Shown here: in pieces, positions 1 to 9,246 of the stretch
Layout: each line of letters begins with the position of its first letter
Numbering within the stretch: position 1 is the stretch's first letter
Assembly (NCBI RefSeq): GCF_001045675.1
Contig: NZ_LEKT01000006.1
Location: forward strand, 1 to 64,000
Reading direction: 5' to 3'
DNA: 64,000 bases
Origin: Megasphaera cerevisiae DSM 20462
Lineage (GTDB): Bacteria; Bacillota; Negativicutes; Veillonellales; Megasphaeraceae
Translations under genes and position numbers: made by a program
The notes under the pieces: generated by a model
The model's database searches: none
Told to the model about the DNA's origin: nothing
Seen by the model: the letters and a program-made list of their open reading frames with translations, nothing else

Positions 1-197
1 TTTAAATATAATATCTCAAAATATTCGTTCTCTCACAAGTAAAAAAAGTAATGCTGCTTATCATTTGATATTTAATGATAATAATAGTATATATATATTA
101 AAAATTATATATATTGATTTTTCTAGTTTTTTTTGTTATAACATATTTTATAATTAGATTTTACTGTTTTTTTACACTTTTAAAAGAGGTGTCATTC

Positions 198-917
198 TTG
201 ATTGATACAGTCCTTCAAATATTAGCAGAAAAAAAAATAAATGCCTGTCCTAATCAGCGTATTATTCCCATAGAATATGACGAAAAAGCTTACTATATTA
301 AGAGAAAAATTTCTAATGGCCGTAATGCACTGATCAAACAAAATACAGCCGCCTCCTTTTGGTGTGAAGCTTATAAAATAATGATGGTAAATCAATATTT
401 TCCGCTGGCTCCGCATATTATTTTCATGAGTGATGATTATTTTATCATGGATGCTGCGGGAAAGACGCTTCAACATATTGCTAAGGAACCGGAATATACC
501 TTCATTCGCAATAATGCATTTGCTAAAGCAGGGGAAGCGCTGGCCTTACTGCATTCGACAGGTCTTCATCATGGCAGGCCAGCCTTGCACGATATTGCAT
601 ATAAAAGGGAAACAAATACAATTACTTTGCTGGATTGGGAAAATGAAAGGCATTTTTTTTCAGTGGACATGAAAGCTTTAGATATTTTCCTTTTTATTCA
701 TAGCTGCTTTCGCGAAGAATGGAGTACTACACAGTTAATTGATATTGCAGTCACCGCCTACCTTTCCGTAAAAGGAAGTGCTGAACAAATAATGAATGTC
801 AAACAATTTGTCCGGCATCATGCAATTTTATTTCAGTTATGCAGAGAACTGGCATCTTTTGGATGGATAAATGTGACTGCGGTTAACTGGACAAGAAATT
901 ATATAGAAAAAATTTGA
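198..917 (+). CDS. WaaP/Kdo-kinase-like small kinase
   Basis: The 239-residue product has a eukaryotic-like kinase pattern of the lipopolysaccharide-kinase (WaaP/InaA/KdkA) type. A lysine strand (YYIKRKIS) and a helix-C-like ALIKQN...WCEAY occur in the N-terminal third. A catalytic-loop-like HHGRPALHD and a metal-binding-like LLDWEN follow. Members of this family phosphorylate core sugars of lipopolysaccharide on the cytoplasmic side, which fits an organism with an outer membrane; the substrate here is inferred. I chose the TTG at 198 because AGAGGT lies 7 bp upstream. An ATG at 114 would add 28 very hydrophobic residues from AT-rich DNA with no ribosome site, and is less likely. The gene stands alone and faces radC. 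Confidence 0.6.
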   Translation: MIDTVLQILAEKKINACPNQRIIPIEYDEKAYYIKRKISNGRNALIKQNTAASFWCEAYKIMMVNQYFPLAPHIIFMSDDYFIMDAAGKTLQHIAKEPEYTFIRNNAFAKAGEALALLHSTGLHHGRPALHDIAYKRETNTITLLDWENERHFFSVDMKALDIFLFIHSCFREEWSTTQLIDIAVTAYLSVKGSAEQIMNVKQFVRHHAILFQLCRELASFGWINVTAVNWTRNYIEKI

Positions 918-940
918 TTTTATCTTATTTTGCTAAATAA

Positions 941-977
941 AACAGTAGGCAGATCTTGAAGGGATCTGCCTACTGTT
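941..977. terminator. bidirectional hairpin terminator
   Basis: A perfect 15-bp stem (left arm AACAGTAGGCAGATC, 7-nt loop) lies between the kinase gene and radC, which converge. On the minus strand it is followed by TTTTATTT, so it best serves radC. On the plus strand the T-run is absent, though the hairpin could still end the kinase transcript. Confidence 0.8.
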
Positions 978-1008
978 CACCACATGTATAAATTAAAGAA
1001 ATCTTTTA

Positions 1009-1698
1009 TTATAAATAACCTCGCTCACATAAACTGACAAAGGTGCCGTCACCAATAATAATATGATCTAAAACAGGAATGTCCATTACTCTTCCTGCTT
1101 CAGCAATATTCTGTGTCACCAAAATATCATCTTTGCTGGGCTCTGGATTCCCGCTGGGATGATTATGAATCAATACAATAGCCGCTGCATTATACCGAAT
1201 CGCAAAACGAAACACATCCCGTGCCTTAGCCAAACTGGCATTCAAAGTGCCAATCGTCAATGTTTGATACGTAATCAGCTGATTTTTAGTTGATAAGTAT
1301 ACCGCAGCAAATCGCTCCTGCGGTAAAAAGCGCATATCCTCCATAACATATTCAGCAATGGCTTCCGGCGTACTAAAATCAGGTGCTCGCTGTTTGACAC
1401 GCTGTCGTGCAATGCGCCGCCCCAGCTCAATAGCCGCACAAACAGTTACGGCTTTATCCCTTCCCACACCATGAATACAGCAAAGATCATTAACAGAGGA
1501 TTCACTAAGATAGTAAATATTTTCTCCAGGAAGAGATCGAATCATACTTCTGGATATGTCCAACACCGAGTGTCCTTTGATTCCTGTCCGCAGCAAAATA
1601 GCCAATAAATCTTGGTCAGTAACGGACTGAGGGCCATGACAAAGAAATTTTTCTCTAGGTTTTTCACACATAGCCAGTCTGTGGATATCTATACTCAT
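1009..1698 (-). CDS. radC: RadC family JAB/MPN protein
   Basis: The 229-residue protein has an N-terminal helix-hairpin-helix region (around residues 60-85, LCCIHGVGRDKA) and a C-terminal JAB1/MPN metalloprotease fold with the zinc motif HNHPSGNPEPSKDD near residue 175. RadC proteins were named for DNA repair, but their molecular role is unsettled. The start at 1698 overlaps the maf stop as ATGA and has AGGTGG 5 bp upstream; a longer reading frame from 1731 lacks such a site. It is the last gene of a DUF4321-maf-radC operon, an order common in Firmicutes. Confidence 0.92.
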   Translation of the reverse strand: MSIDIHRLAMCEKPREKFLCHGPQSVTDQDLLAILLRTGIKGHSVLDISRSMIRSLPGENIYYLSESSVNDLCCIHGVGRDKAVTVCAAIELGRRIARQRVKQRAPDFSTPEAIAEYVMEDMRFLPQERFAAVYLSTKNQLITYQTLTIGTLNASLAKARDVFRFAIRYNAAAIVLIHNHPSGNPEPSKDDILVTQNIAEAGRVMDIPVLDHIIIGDGTFVSLCERGYL

Positions 1699-2255
1699 AC
1701 ATCCACCTTTGCTTTGCGCAGCATTTTGCACACCTGTGACAAGGGCAGGCCCACTACATTAGTATAGGAACCATTTATTTTATCAACAAAAGCAGCTGCA
1801 CGGCCTTGTATGCCGTAAGCACCGGCTTTATCCAAAGGTTCTCCGCTGGCGACATACTGAGCGATTTCTGAATCCGTCAAATGTCGGAACCACACCTTTG
1901 TTTCGACGACTCTGGAATGAATTTCCCCATCTCGCACCAGTGCAACACCAGTATACACAACATGTTTACGATCAGACAAGGTATGAAGCATTACGGAGGC
2001 CTCTTTCGTATTACGAGGTTTGCCAAGTATAGCACCATCTACAGCTACAATCGTATCTGCACCCAATATCCACTGCCCAGGATATATTGAAGCCACATCA
2101 CAAGCTTTACCAACAGCTTGAGCCTGGACAAATTTTACAGGATCTTTCTTTTTAGGAGAATCTTCCTTATAAGAACTCGGATTCACCATATACGCAATGC
2201 CAATCTGTGTCAGCAGTTCCCGCCGACGTGGTGAGCCGGAAGCTAAAATCAGCAA
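1695..2255 (-). CDS. maf: Maf nucleotide pyrophosphatase
   Basis: The 186-residue Maf/HAM1-like protein begins LILASGSPRRRELL, the family's nucleotide-binding signature. ILGADTIVA and the conserved lysine/glutamine segments (LGKP, KAGAYGIQG) follow. The family hydrolyses dTTP, UTP and modified NTPs to monophosphates, as a housecleaning enzyme sometimes linked to septum formation. It is cytoplasmic. It lies 12 bp after the DUF4321 gene and overlaps radC by 4 bp, so the three are almost certainly cotranscribed. Confidence 0.93.
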   Translation of the reverse strand: MLILASGSPRRRELLTQIGIAYMVNPSSYKEDSPKKKDPVKFVQAQAVGKACDVASIYPGQWILGADTIVAVDGAILGKPRNTKEASVMLHTLSDRKHVVYTGVALVRDGEIHSRVVETKVWFRHLTDSEIAQYVASGEPLDKAGAYGIQGRAAAFVDKINGSYTNVVGLPLSQVCKMLRKAKVDV

Positions 2256-2267
2256 ATATAAAACCTC

Positions 2268-2540
2268 CTATCCAATATGACGAAAAACAAATAATGCTAT
2301 TAAAATGCCAATAATACTTAAAAGATTGGGGGCAAACCGAATGCCAAATTTTATTTCCATTATATATAGATTTAAATCTACGTTTTGAATATTAAAAATT
2401 TCATAGTGCTGTGAAAATACAGGCAGCAGATTGCCAAAACTTACACCTGACAATATATCTCCCAATATACCGCCTAATAAGCCTCCCACAACTAAAAACA
2501 ATATAAACAGTAAGACTCCATGAGTCCCTACGGTTCTCAT
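2268..2540 (-). CDS. DUF4321 small membrane protein
   Basis: The 90-residue protein has two predicted membrane helices: residues about 8-30, rich in Gly/Leu/Val (LLFILFLVVGGLLGGILGDI), and residues about 70-88 (LLSIIGILIALFVFRHIG). A polar stretch lies between them. This matches the DUF4321 family that sits upstream of maf and radC in many Firmicutes; no function is established. AGAGGAGG lies 11 bp before the ATG. A good sigma-A promoter precedes it, so this is the first gene of the operon. Confidence 0.8.
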   Translation of the reverse strand: MRTVGTHGVLLFILFLVVGGLLGGILGDILSGVSFGNLLPVFSQHYEIFNIQNVDLNLYIMEIKFGIRFAPNLLSIIGILIALFVFRHIG

Positions 2541-2581
2541 AAATAAAAATGCCTCCTCTTACTATACTATCTACAAAATTC

Positions 2582-2610
2582 ATTATACCGTTTTCATAAA
2601 ATAGCCGCAA
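2582..2610 (-). promoter_or_regulatory. promoter of DUF4321-maf-radC
   Basis: On the minus strand, TTGCGG (2605-2610), a 17-bp spacer and a perfect TATAAT (2582-2587) lie about 40 bp before the DUF4321 start codon. Confidence 0.75.
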
Positions 2611-2721
2611 CCATAAAACCTATAGGAACAGATTTTTTCATCTAATTTTAAGAATATCTAAACCGCACGGTTAAATTTTAATCTAATTTTAATAAAAGTG
2701 CCCTCAGGCCATCGGTATCAC

Positions 2722-2768
2722 ATAAAACAAGGCTGCAGAAAAGATTGATCACCTATTTCCACAGCCCT
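2722..2768 (-). terminator. probable glnS terminator
   Basis: On the minus strand AGGGCTG...CAGCCTT (2762-2768 and 2729-2735), with a further GAAA/TTTC pairing inside, is followed by TTGTTTTATG. It lies about 60 bp past the glnS stop. The stem is interrupted, so confidence is moderate. Confidence 0.5.
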
Positions 2769-2827
2769 CCGATGTATTCATCAGATTACAAAGCCTTACT
2801 CTTCTGTTAAAAGACAGCACTAGCAAT

Positions 2828-4510
2828 CTATTTGTTTTTCTGCATTTTAGCCCATGTATCACGAAGACCAACAATACGATTAACTACCATATGAGTTGCG
2901 GATGTATCTGCATCCAGAACAAAGTAGCCTTGTCGCAGAAATTGAAACTTATCCCCAGGATGATACTGCAAAATATAAGCTTCTGCCTTGCTATGATATA
3001 CATCCAAGCTATGCGGATTAATCTGTGCCAGAAAATCGCCGTTGTCGGTTTCTTCTTCCCCATTGGATTTAAGAAGATAATCATATATACGAGTTTCAAC
3101 ATCCACCGCATCTGCCGCGTTTACCCAATGCAGCGTTCCCTTGACTTTACGGTTCGCGTTAATGCCGCTGCCGCTTTTGCTTTCCGGATCATAGGTGCAG
3201 TGCAATTCAACAATCACGCCATCCGCATCTTTAATTACCTCTTCACACTTAATAATATATGCATATTTTAAGCGTACTTCCTTGCCTGGAGAGAGACGGA
3301 AAAATTTTTTTACAGGTATTTCCATAAAATCATTTCGTTCAATATAAATTGTCCTGCTGAACGTCATCTCCCGAGTACCCATAGCTTCGTTTTCCTGATT
3401 ATTTTCTGCTGTCATTGTTTCGGTCTGTCCAACTGGATAATTCATAATAACAACTTTGATGGGGTCAATAACAGTCATAATACGCGGTGCCTTCATTTTT
3501 AAATCTTCACGAATACAGTATTCTAATAAAGAAATATCGACAGTGCTATCTGCCTTCGCCACTCCAATACGATCACAAAAATCACGAATTGCTTCAGGAG
3601 TATAGCCGCGGCGCCGAATACCTGCAATAGTAGGCATTCGCGGATCATCCCAGCCACTGACAATACCTTTTTCGACAAGTACTCGCAGTTTCCGTTTACT
3701 CATGACCATATTAGTTACATTCAGGCGGGCAAATTCAATCTGCCGTGGAATCTGACCGTCTGCATCCTCCCAGTTTTCAAGGCACCAATTATACAGCGGT
3801 CTGTGATCTTCAAATTCAAGAGTGCAAATAGAATGCGTAATCCGTTCTATCGCATCAGAAACAGGATGTGCAAAATCATACATAGGATAAATGCACCATT
3901 TTGTCCCTGTCCGATGATGGGGAGCGTGCACAATCCGATAAATCACGGGATCACGCATATTAATATTCGGACTTGCCATATCAATTTTGGCACGCAGAAC
4001 CTTTTCACCATCTGCATACTTACCATCTTTCATTTCCTCAAACAATTTTAGATTCTCTTCGACACTGCGGTTCCGGCAGGGGCTTTCTTTGCCAGGTTTG
4101 CTGAAATTACCGCGGTATTCACGGATTTCATCGCTTGTTAAATCATCAACATATGCTTTCCCCAAACAAATCAATTTTATGGCATAGGTATAAATCTTAT
4201 CAAAATAATCCGATGTGTAAAATAGCCGGTCATCCCATGTAAATCCCAACCATTGTACATCTTCCTTAATAGAATTAACATATTCCACATTTTCTTTTGA
4301 AGGATTGGTATCATCAAATCTGAGATTGGTCAGTCCCCCATATTTTTGGGCAATACCAAAATTGAGACAAATAGATTTTGCATGACCAATATGCAGGTAT
4401 CCATTAGGTTCTGGCGGAAACCGGGTATGTACTCTTTTTTCGTATGTATTTGATTCATTGTCTTCATCGATGATATTTTCAATAAAATTTTTCGTGATTT
4501 CGTTATCCAT
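2828..4510 (-). CDS. glnS: glutaminyl-tRNA synthetase
   Basis: The 560-residue class I aminoacyl-tRNA synthetase has the GlnRS/eukaryotic GluRS-type signature [15 protein letters not shown] (HIGH at residues about 40-43) and the KMSKS-like VMSKRKL near residue 270. The C-terminal half is the beta-barrel anticodon-binding domain. It charges tRNA-Gln with glutamine in the cytoplasm. Length and motifs match the bacterial GlnS family. The ATG at 4510 has GGGGAGAG 6 bp upstream, better than a TTG one codon earlier. Most Firmicutes make Gln-tRNA by GatCAB amidation, so a direct GlnRS suggests old lateral acquisition, known from proteobacteria and some Negativicutes. Confidence 0.96.
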   Translation of the reverse strand: MDNEITKNFIENIIDEDNESNTYEKRVHTRFPPEPNGYLHIGHAKSICLNFGIAQKYGGLTNLRFDDTNPSKENVEYVNSIKEDVQWLGFTWDDRLFYTSDYFDKIYTYAIKLICLGKAYVDDLTSDEIREYRGNFSKPGKESPCRNRSVEENLKLFEEMKDGKYADGEKVLRAKIDMASPNINMRDPVIYRIVHAPHHRTGTKWCIYPMYDFAHPVSDAIERITHSICTLEFEDHRPLYNWCLENWEDADGQIPRQIEFARLNVTNMVMSKRKLRVLVEKGIVSGWDDPRMPTIAGIRRRGYTPEAIRDFCDRIGVAKADSTVDISLLEYCIREDLKMKAPRIMTVIDPIKVVIMNYPVGQTETMTAENNQENEAMGTREMTFSRTIYIERNDFMEIPVKKFFRLSPGKEVRLKYAYIIKCEEVIKDADGVIVELHCTYDPESKSGSGINANRKVKGTLHWVNAADAVDVETRIYDYLLKSNGEEETDNGDFLAQINPHSLDVYHSKAEAYILQYHPGDKFQFLRQGYFVLDADTSATHMVVNRIVGLRDTWAKMQKNK

Positions 4511-4658
4511 CAAAGACTCTCCCCTTTGTATATGATATTTTATTTTAGCATAAAACAGCGCTATACACTAGCAATCCCTGTGATTTTACTGATATTTCTT
4601 CTATCCCGCCTTTTTAATATGCTATAATAAACACAATATATAAAAAGGAGACGATACA

Positions 4659-5561
4659 ATGCTGATAAAAAAACTACTTACTTTTGAAGATGTGGGCCTT
4701 GCCCAGTGGGGCGTCCTTACGGAAGATGAAACAGGTGTATACAGTGCGATTGCGTTAGAAGAAGCTTTTTTCACACCACTTCCAGAAACACTGTTGGACT
4801 TTATTCGACAAGGCAATGATGGGCTTTTAGCCTTATCAGACGCACTGGAGCAAAATGAAAAAACAGCTGCCGTTGCGGCAAAACCGCTCAACACCATTCG
4901 TATTATGGCTCCGATTCCACAAGTTGAAAGAAATGTGTTCTGTATCGGTAAAAATTATGCCGAACATATTGCTGAATTTGACAAAACACAGAAACCAGAC
5001 CTCCCAAAATATCCGCTTATTTTCACCAAGGCCACTACAGCTGTCATCGGTCCTGAAGATGCTATCAATTCTCACACTCATGTAACCAGCGAACTGGATT
5101 ATGAAGGAGAACTGGCAGTTATAATCGGCAAAGAAGGTTCCGACATTCCTATCAGTGAAGCAATGGATTATGTATATGGCTTTACAATTCTCAACGACGT
5201 CACCGCTCGTGACCTGCAACGAAACCATGGGCAATGGTTTCATGGCAAAAGTCTTGATACCTTTTGCCCCATGGGACCGTACCTTTTGATGCGGGATGCT
5301 TCTCCCGACACCTTCGATGTAACTACTAAAGTCAACAATGAAGTACGCCAAGACGCATCGACAGGTGAATTTATTTTTACTATTCCGCAATTGATCCAAT
5401 GTCTTTCTCAAGGAACAACACTATTGCCAGGTGATATTATTGCCACCGGCACACCGTCTGGAGTTGGCGTTGGCTTTAATCCTCCTCGGTACCTCCATAA
5501 GGGGGACACTATAGAAATCACAATTTCTGATATTGGTACACTAAAAAACATTGTAAAATAG
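4659..5561 (+). CDS. fumarylacetoacetate hydrolase family protein
   Basis: The 300-residue protein has a variable N-terminal domain (about 1-75) and a FAH catalytic domain starting at PIPQVERNVFCIGKNYAEH. The metal-binding acidic residues are visible in LDYEGELAVIIG and in the DVTARDLQ segment, with HGKSLDTFCPMGP after them. The family includes acylpyruvases, oxaloacetate decarboxylases and 2-hydroxymuconate isomerases. The substrate cannot be read from the sequence. AAAAGGAG lies 8 bp before the ATG and a TATAAT is about 30 bp upstream. It is a single-gene unit divergent from glnS. Confidence 0.85.
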   Translation: MLIKKLLTFEDVGLAQWGVLTEDETGVYSAIALEEAFFTPLPETLLDFIRQGNDGLLALSDALEQNEKTAAVAAKPLNTIRIMAPIPQVERNVFCIGKNYAEHIAEFDKTQKPDLPKYPLIFTKATTAVIGPEDAINSHTHVTSELDYEGELAVIIGKEGSDIPISEAMDYVYGFTILNDVTARDLQRNHGQWFHGKSLDTFCPMGPYLLMRDASPDTFDVTTKVNNEVRQDASTGEFIFTIPQLIQCLSQGTTLLPGDIIATGTPSGVGVGFNPPRYLHKGDTIEITISDIGTLKNIVK

Positions 5562-5589
5562 TAGCGTCCTTACCATGTTATAACCTATG

Positions 5590-5636
5590 ACTGCAGTCCC
5601 ATCAGACATTTTGTCAACCGGTGCTGCAGTTTTTTA
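5590..5636 (+). terminator. terminator after the FAH-family gene
   Basis: ACTGCAG (5590-5596) pairs with CTGCAGT (5624-5630) and is followed by a run of T. The loop is long (27 nt) and may hold a smaller stem. It lies 28 bp after the stop codon. Confidence 0.6.
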
Positions 5637-5882
5637 TTTTTTCCTATAATTAACGCGATATATTTCCATTCCTGTTTATACTATACTAAAATTAAGAAAA
5701 AACTGATAGCTGCTTTTTAGGTATCGGTACTCCAACACATTCAATACTCTCAACGAGTATACTCCCTGTCATGATTTTTAAATGTTTCCATATTAAACTA
5801 AACATATGACTGACAAAGCTAATCACAAGGAATATTCTCAGATAAGACGAATAGATATTGGCTAAAACCAGATACGCATAAA
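5637..5882. other. intergenic, nothing recognised
   Basis: AT-rich spacer between two converging transcription units. I see no reading frame with a ribosome site, no repeat shared with the rest of the window and no RNA motif. Confidence 0.5.
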
Positions 5883-5914
5883 ATATGCAGCCTCCCGTCA
5901 GGGATACTGCATAT
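5883..5914 (-). terminator. terminator of the APC permease gene
   Basis: ATATGCAG and CTGCATAT form an 8-bp stem with an extra CCC/GGG pairing inside. On the minus strand TTTTATG follows. It lies about 45 bp past the permease stop. Confidence 0.65.
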
Positions 5915-5960
5915 CTCCCCTATATAATCATACATTCATTATGTTGCCAAAGCCATTCTA

Positions 5961-7352
5961 TCACGACACATTATTATCATTATTCATAATGCTATGTTTA
6001 TTTCCATATGCCAGATAGATAAATAAACCTAAAATAGACCAGCCTGAAAATAATGCCAGTGTATGCCACGAAAGCTGAAAAAATACAAAAGCACAGAAAA
6101 TAAAACCTAAGGGTGCGATAATATGAACGGCAGGGCATCTGAATCCCCGCGGTTTATCCGGATACATGCGCCGCAATACCAAAATACCAACACAAGAACA
6201 TAAAAAGGCAAAAATGGTTCCGGCGCTGCAGGTTTCAGCAACAATTTGTATTGGTGTAAAACCGGTAATGCAAGCCACAAGGCAACCCACCAAAATCTGA
6301 ATGATATACGGTGTATGAAATTTAGGATGCACCTTGTAAAACCCCATAGGAATCAGTCCATCACGGCTCATAGAATATAGCGCCCGACTTTGTGCAAAAA
6401 GCATTCCCAGTACAACCGTCGATAATCCGCAAAGTGCCCCGGTACCGACCAGAGCCGATCCCAAATGAAGACCAATATATTCAAGCACATAAGCTGCCGG
6501 CGCCGCCGTATTCAACATAGTATACGGTACTACACCGGTCATGACAGCACAGACAGCAATATACAAAACGGTACAGATAAATAATGCCGAAATAATGCCA
6601 ATAGGCATGTCCCGTTTAGGATTTTTTGTTTCCTCTGCCGCCGTTGACAACGCATCAAATCCCAGATAGGCAAAAAACAAAACAGCTGTCCCAGCAGCAA
6701 CACCATGATATCCATACGGTAAAAAAGGAGTCCAGTTAATGGGATCAATATGCGGCGCTGCCAGAAATAAAAAGATAAAAATGGTCCCGATTTTAATATA
6801 TACCAAAATATTATTAATACGGGCACTTTCACGTACACCAATCACTAACAACGCAGTAGCCAGCAATACGATAATAACAGCCGGTAAATTTACAATTCCG
6901 CCTTCGGCTGGCACGGAAGTCAGTGCCTTAGGCAAATCAATACCACAAGCATGCAGAATTCCAACAAAATAAGCAGACCAGCCGCCTGCGACAGCACTAG
7001 CACCGACAGAATATTCCAGAATAAGACTCCAGCCCACCCACCAGCCAAAAATCTCCCCCAGCGAAGCGTAGGCATACGTATAAGAACTGCCGGATACAGG
7101 TAAAAACGACGCCAGTTCAGAATAGGCCAAACAAACAAACGTACATGTTACAGCAGCTAGAACAAACGAAAGCATAAGTCCGGGACCTGCATATTTAGCA
7201 GCTCCGATACCCGTCAAAACAAAGATCCCTGTGCCGATAATAATGCCCAACCCCATAAGTGTGATATCAAAGGCCCCCAAGGCTTTTGTCAGTTTCTTTT
7301 CCTGTGTATGCCGCATCAAATCGTCAAAAGATTTACGACGCAAAATACTCAT
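5961..7352 (-). CDS. APC family amino-acid permease
   Basis: The 463-residue polytopic membrane protein resembles the cationic amino-acid transporter (YfnA/CAT-like) branch of the APC superfamily. The signature GLGIIIGTGIFVLTG lies in the first helix and about 12 hydrophobic segments span the protein. LVLRRMYPDKPRGFRCP in the C-terminal part is typical of this branch. It probably imports an amino acid with protons across the inner membrane; specificity cannot be told. The second ATG at 7352 is chosen because AGGAGA lies 7 bp upstream, while the ATG at 7361 abuts the ribosome site. It is followed by its own terminator, separate from brnQ upstream. Confidence 0.88.
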   Translation of the reverse strand: MSILRRKSFDDLMRHTQEKKLTKALGAFDITLMGLGIIIGTGIFVLTGIGAAKYAGPGLMLSFVLAAVTCTFVCLAYSELASFLPVSGSSYTYAYASLGEIFGWWVGWSLILEYSVGASAVAGGWSAYFVGILHACGIDLPKALTSVPAEGGIVNLPAVIIVLLATALLVIGVRESARINNILVYIKIGTIFIFLFLAAPHIDPINWTPFLPYGYHGVAAGTAVLFFAYLGFDALSTAAEETKNPKRDMPIGIISALFICTVLYIAVCAVMTGVVPYTMLNTAAPAAYVLEYIGLHLGSALVGTGALCGLSTVVLGMLFAQSRALYSMSRDGLIPMGFYKVHPKFHTPYIIQILVGCLVACITGFTPIQIVAETCSAGTIFAFLCSCVGILVLRRMYPDKPRGFRCPAVHIIAPLGFIFCAFVFFQLSWHTLALFSGWSILGLFIYLAYGNKHSIMNNDNNVS

Positions 7353-7419
7353 ATGGCTCATCTCCTTTTAAAAGCCTCCTAAAAAAATATTATAGCTCTT
7401 CTTTATGCTCAAAATAATA

Positions 7420-7453
7420 CGTATGAGAATACTCCAGGGAACATTCTCATACG
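7420..7453 (-). terminator. brnQ terminator
   Basis: A perfect 11-bp stem, CGTATGAGAAT with ATTCTCATACG and a 12-nt loop, lies 13 bp past the brnQ stop. On the minus strand TATTATTTT follows. Confidence 0.75.
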
Positions 7454-7465
7454 CTTTTAACGTTG

Positions 7466-8803
7466 CTATGCGTCAGCGCCAGAAGAAGATGTTACAACAG
7501 ATTTCCAAATCATTCCGATAATAAATCCGGCCAGAGCAAAACATATCCAACCCATTCCTAACGGATGGAGCGGTACCATCGTATTGAAAAAGGTATCAAT
7601 GCCGCCGAGCGAAATTTTGGCAGTCTGCGTCCCGTTTACCAGCGCCGTAATCATTGTAAGTCCAATCGTCCAGGCATATACGCACTGCCGCCCGTCAAAC
7701 ACCTTATGCAAAAATGTCAAAATGACAAGGACAACAACAATGGGATAAATAAACATCAATACCGGAATAGCCGCAACAATAATCGTCTTTAATCCAAACA
7801 TAGCTACACCAAATGAAAACACGGAGAATATAGCAACCCAAGCTTTATAGCCTACGCCGCCCACAAGACCATGAAAATAAGAAGCACAAGAGGTAATCAG
7901 CCCGATACTGGTGGACAAGCAGGCCAACAATACAATAATCGCCAATATAATAGCACCTACATTACCAAACAGGATCATAGCGCTTTTTGAAAGAACGGGA
8001 GCGCCGGTACTCTGAATACCAAAAGCCATGACACTGTCCGCGCCGATTTTGGCAATAAAAACATACACAAAAGCCAAACAGCCTACGGCAATAATCCCGG
8101 CTTTAAAAACTTCGTTTGTAATCTCTTTCGGCGTAGTGGCACCATCTTCAACAACAAATTCAATAACTAAAATGGCAAATACAAGCGATGCAATCGCATC
8201 CATTGTACCATATCCATCCAAAAATCCCTGCACCGCAGCCAAAGATGCAGTTGCATAAGCCGCCGTGGGAGCCTGTGGCACGCCAAGCGGTGTAATAAAT
8301 GATTTGACAATCAGTACTAAAATAACAATCAGCAATGTTGGTGTCAAAATTTTACCGATTCTATCCACCAATTTTTGAGGGCTTGCAGATAACCAATACG
8401 AAATGACAAAAAATACAATCATAAAGCCTACCATGATCATCGTATTATCACCATCTCCCAAAAAAGGATGTACAGCAATTTCATAGGAAACGCTGCCTGT
8501 TCGGGGTGTAGCAAAACAGGGTCCAATAGTCAAATATGACACAACTGTAAAAAATAAGCCAAATTTAGGATGAACGCGGCTTGCCAACTCCTGTAGATTT
8601 TTACAGCCGGAATACCCGATAGCTAAAACCCCGGCCAAAGGAAGTCCTACACCTGTGAAAATAAAGCCAAATACAGCCCACCATACATTTTCTCCTGCGT
8701 TTTGTCCCATGGAAGCCGGAAAAATCAGATTCCCTGCCCCAAAGAACAGTGCAAACAACATTAATCCAATCGCAATCGTCCTATTACCTTTTTTCTCCTC
8801 CAT
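7466..8803 (-). CDS. brnQ: branched-chain amino-acid carrier BrnQ
   Basis: The 445-residue membrane protein of the LIVCS family carries the opening signature GLMLFALFFGAGNLIFPASMG and about 12 hydrophobic helices. It imports Leu, Ile and Val with Na+ or H+ across the inner membrane. The ATG at 8803 has GGGAGG 7 bp upstream; in-frame starts further upstream (to 8836) would add residues that read through this ribosome site. The gene is monocistronic: it has a hairpin terminator downstream and a striking palindrome at its promoter that suggests control by a dimeric repressor. Confidence 0.93.
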   Translation of the reverse strand: MEEKKGNRTIAIGLMLFALFFGAGNLIFPASMGQNAGENVWWAVFGFIFTGVGLPLAGVLAIGYSGCKNLQELASRVHPKFGLFFTVVSYLTIGPCFATPRTGSVSYEIAVHPFLGDGDNTMIMVGFMIVFFVISYWLSASPQKLVDRIGKILTPTLLIVILVLIVKSFITPLGVPQAPTAAYATASLAAVQGFLDGYGTMDAIASLVFAILVIEFVVEDGATTPKEITNEVFKAGIIAVGCLAFVYVFIAKIGADSVMAFGIQSTGAPVLSKSAMILFGNVGAIILAIIVLLACLSTSIGLITSCASYFHGLVGGVGYKAWVAIFSVFSFGVAMFGLKTIIVAAIPVLMFIYPIVVVLVILTFLHKVFDGRQCVYAWTIGLTMITALVNGTQTAKISLGGIDTFFNTMVPLHPLGMGWICFALAGFIIGMIWKSVVTSSSGADA

Positions 8804-8858
8804 ATCATTTCCTCCCATCGTTTTGATTCTTTCCAAAAAATAATAATGAATATACGCT

Positions 8859-8895
8859 TCATAAATTAAATAATTTAATTTATGACTTTATTGTA
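8859..8895 (-). promoter_or_regulatory. brnQ promoter with 27-bp palindromic operator
   Basis: Positions 8859-8885 form a perfect inverted repeat, TCATAAATTAAAT and its complement around a single A. On the minus strand a -10 hexamer TACAAT (8890-8895) ends just 4 bp upstream, so the palindrome covers the expected transcription start. This is a classical position for a repressor of an amino-acid carrier gene. Confidence 0.6.
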
Positions 8896-9000
8896 TCATA
8901 AAAAGTATTAAAAATCATTATATGTACTTAGATTTAATTTTATTCTAATAATGGTTTAATTTACTTTTAATAAATCTGTGAAATTAAGAACAATATAAAA

Positions 9001-9051
9001 GGTACTGTAACAAAAAAATGAAGATAATTTCCTTATTTTTGTTACAGTACC
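9001..9051 (-). terminator. long hairpin, likely cobalamin-operon terminator
   Basis: GGTACTGTAACAAAAA (9001-9016) and its exact complement (9036-9051) form a 16-bp stem with a 19-nt loop. On the minus strand it is followed by TTTTATATTG. It lies about 195 bp past the cobD stop, which is far for a terminator. The inverted repeat could alternatively be the remnant of a small mobile element. Confidence 0.5.
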
Positions 9052-9246
9052 CTTTGTTGCCTTACTTCCTTCTGTTTTTTTTACGTATATTATTTTATAT
9101 CTAACGAAGCGAATCTTCTCTTGACACAAATATAGGTATCCGTCTATTCATCATATAGCACAATGTTTCTGGCGCTCACTATATTGTTGAATGCAGCATA
9201 GCTGACTAGGTTATTACGCTCCGGTCCTCCCTGTCAACTATTACTA
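9052..9246. other. intergenic, nothing recognised
   Basis: Spacer between the hairpin and cobD. No reading frame with a ribosome site is visible. A TTGACAGGGAGGACCGGAG stretch on the minus strand is GC-richer than its surroundings but matches no element I know. Confidence 0.4.

Noticed and set aside
2676-2693. TTTTAATCTAATTTTAAT also seen near 57806-57825
   Set aside because: The repeat is simple AT-rich sequence at two unrelated positions, with no consistent relation to promoters; likely chance.
9001-9051. Terminal inverted repeats of a mobile element
   Set aside because: No transposase, no target duplication and no second copy in the window; a plain hairpin terminator is the simpler reading.
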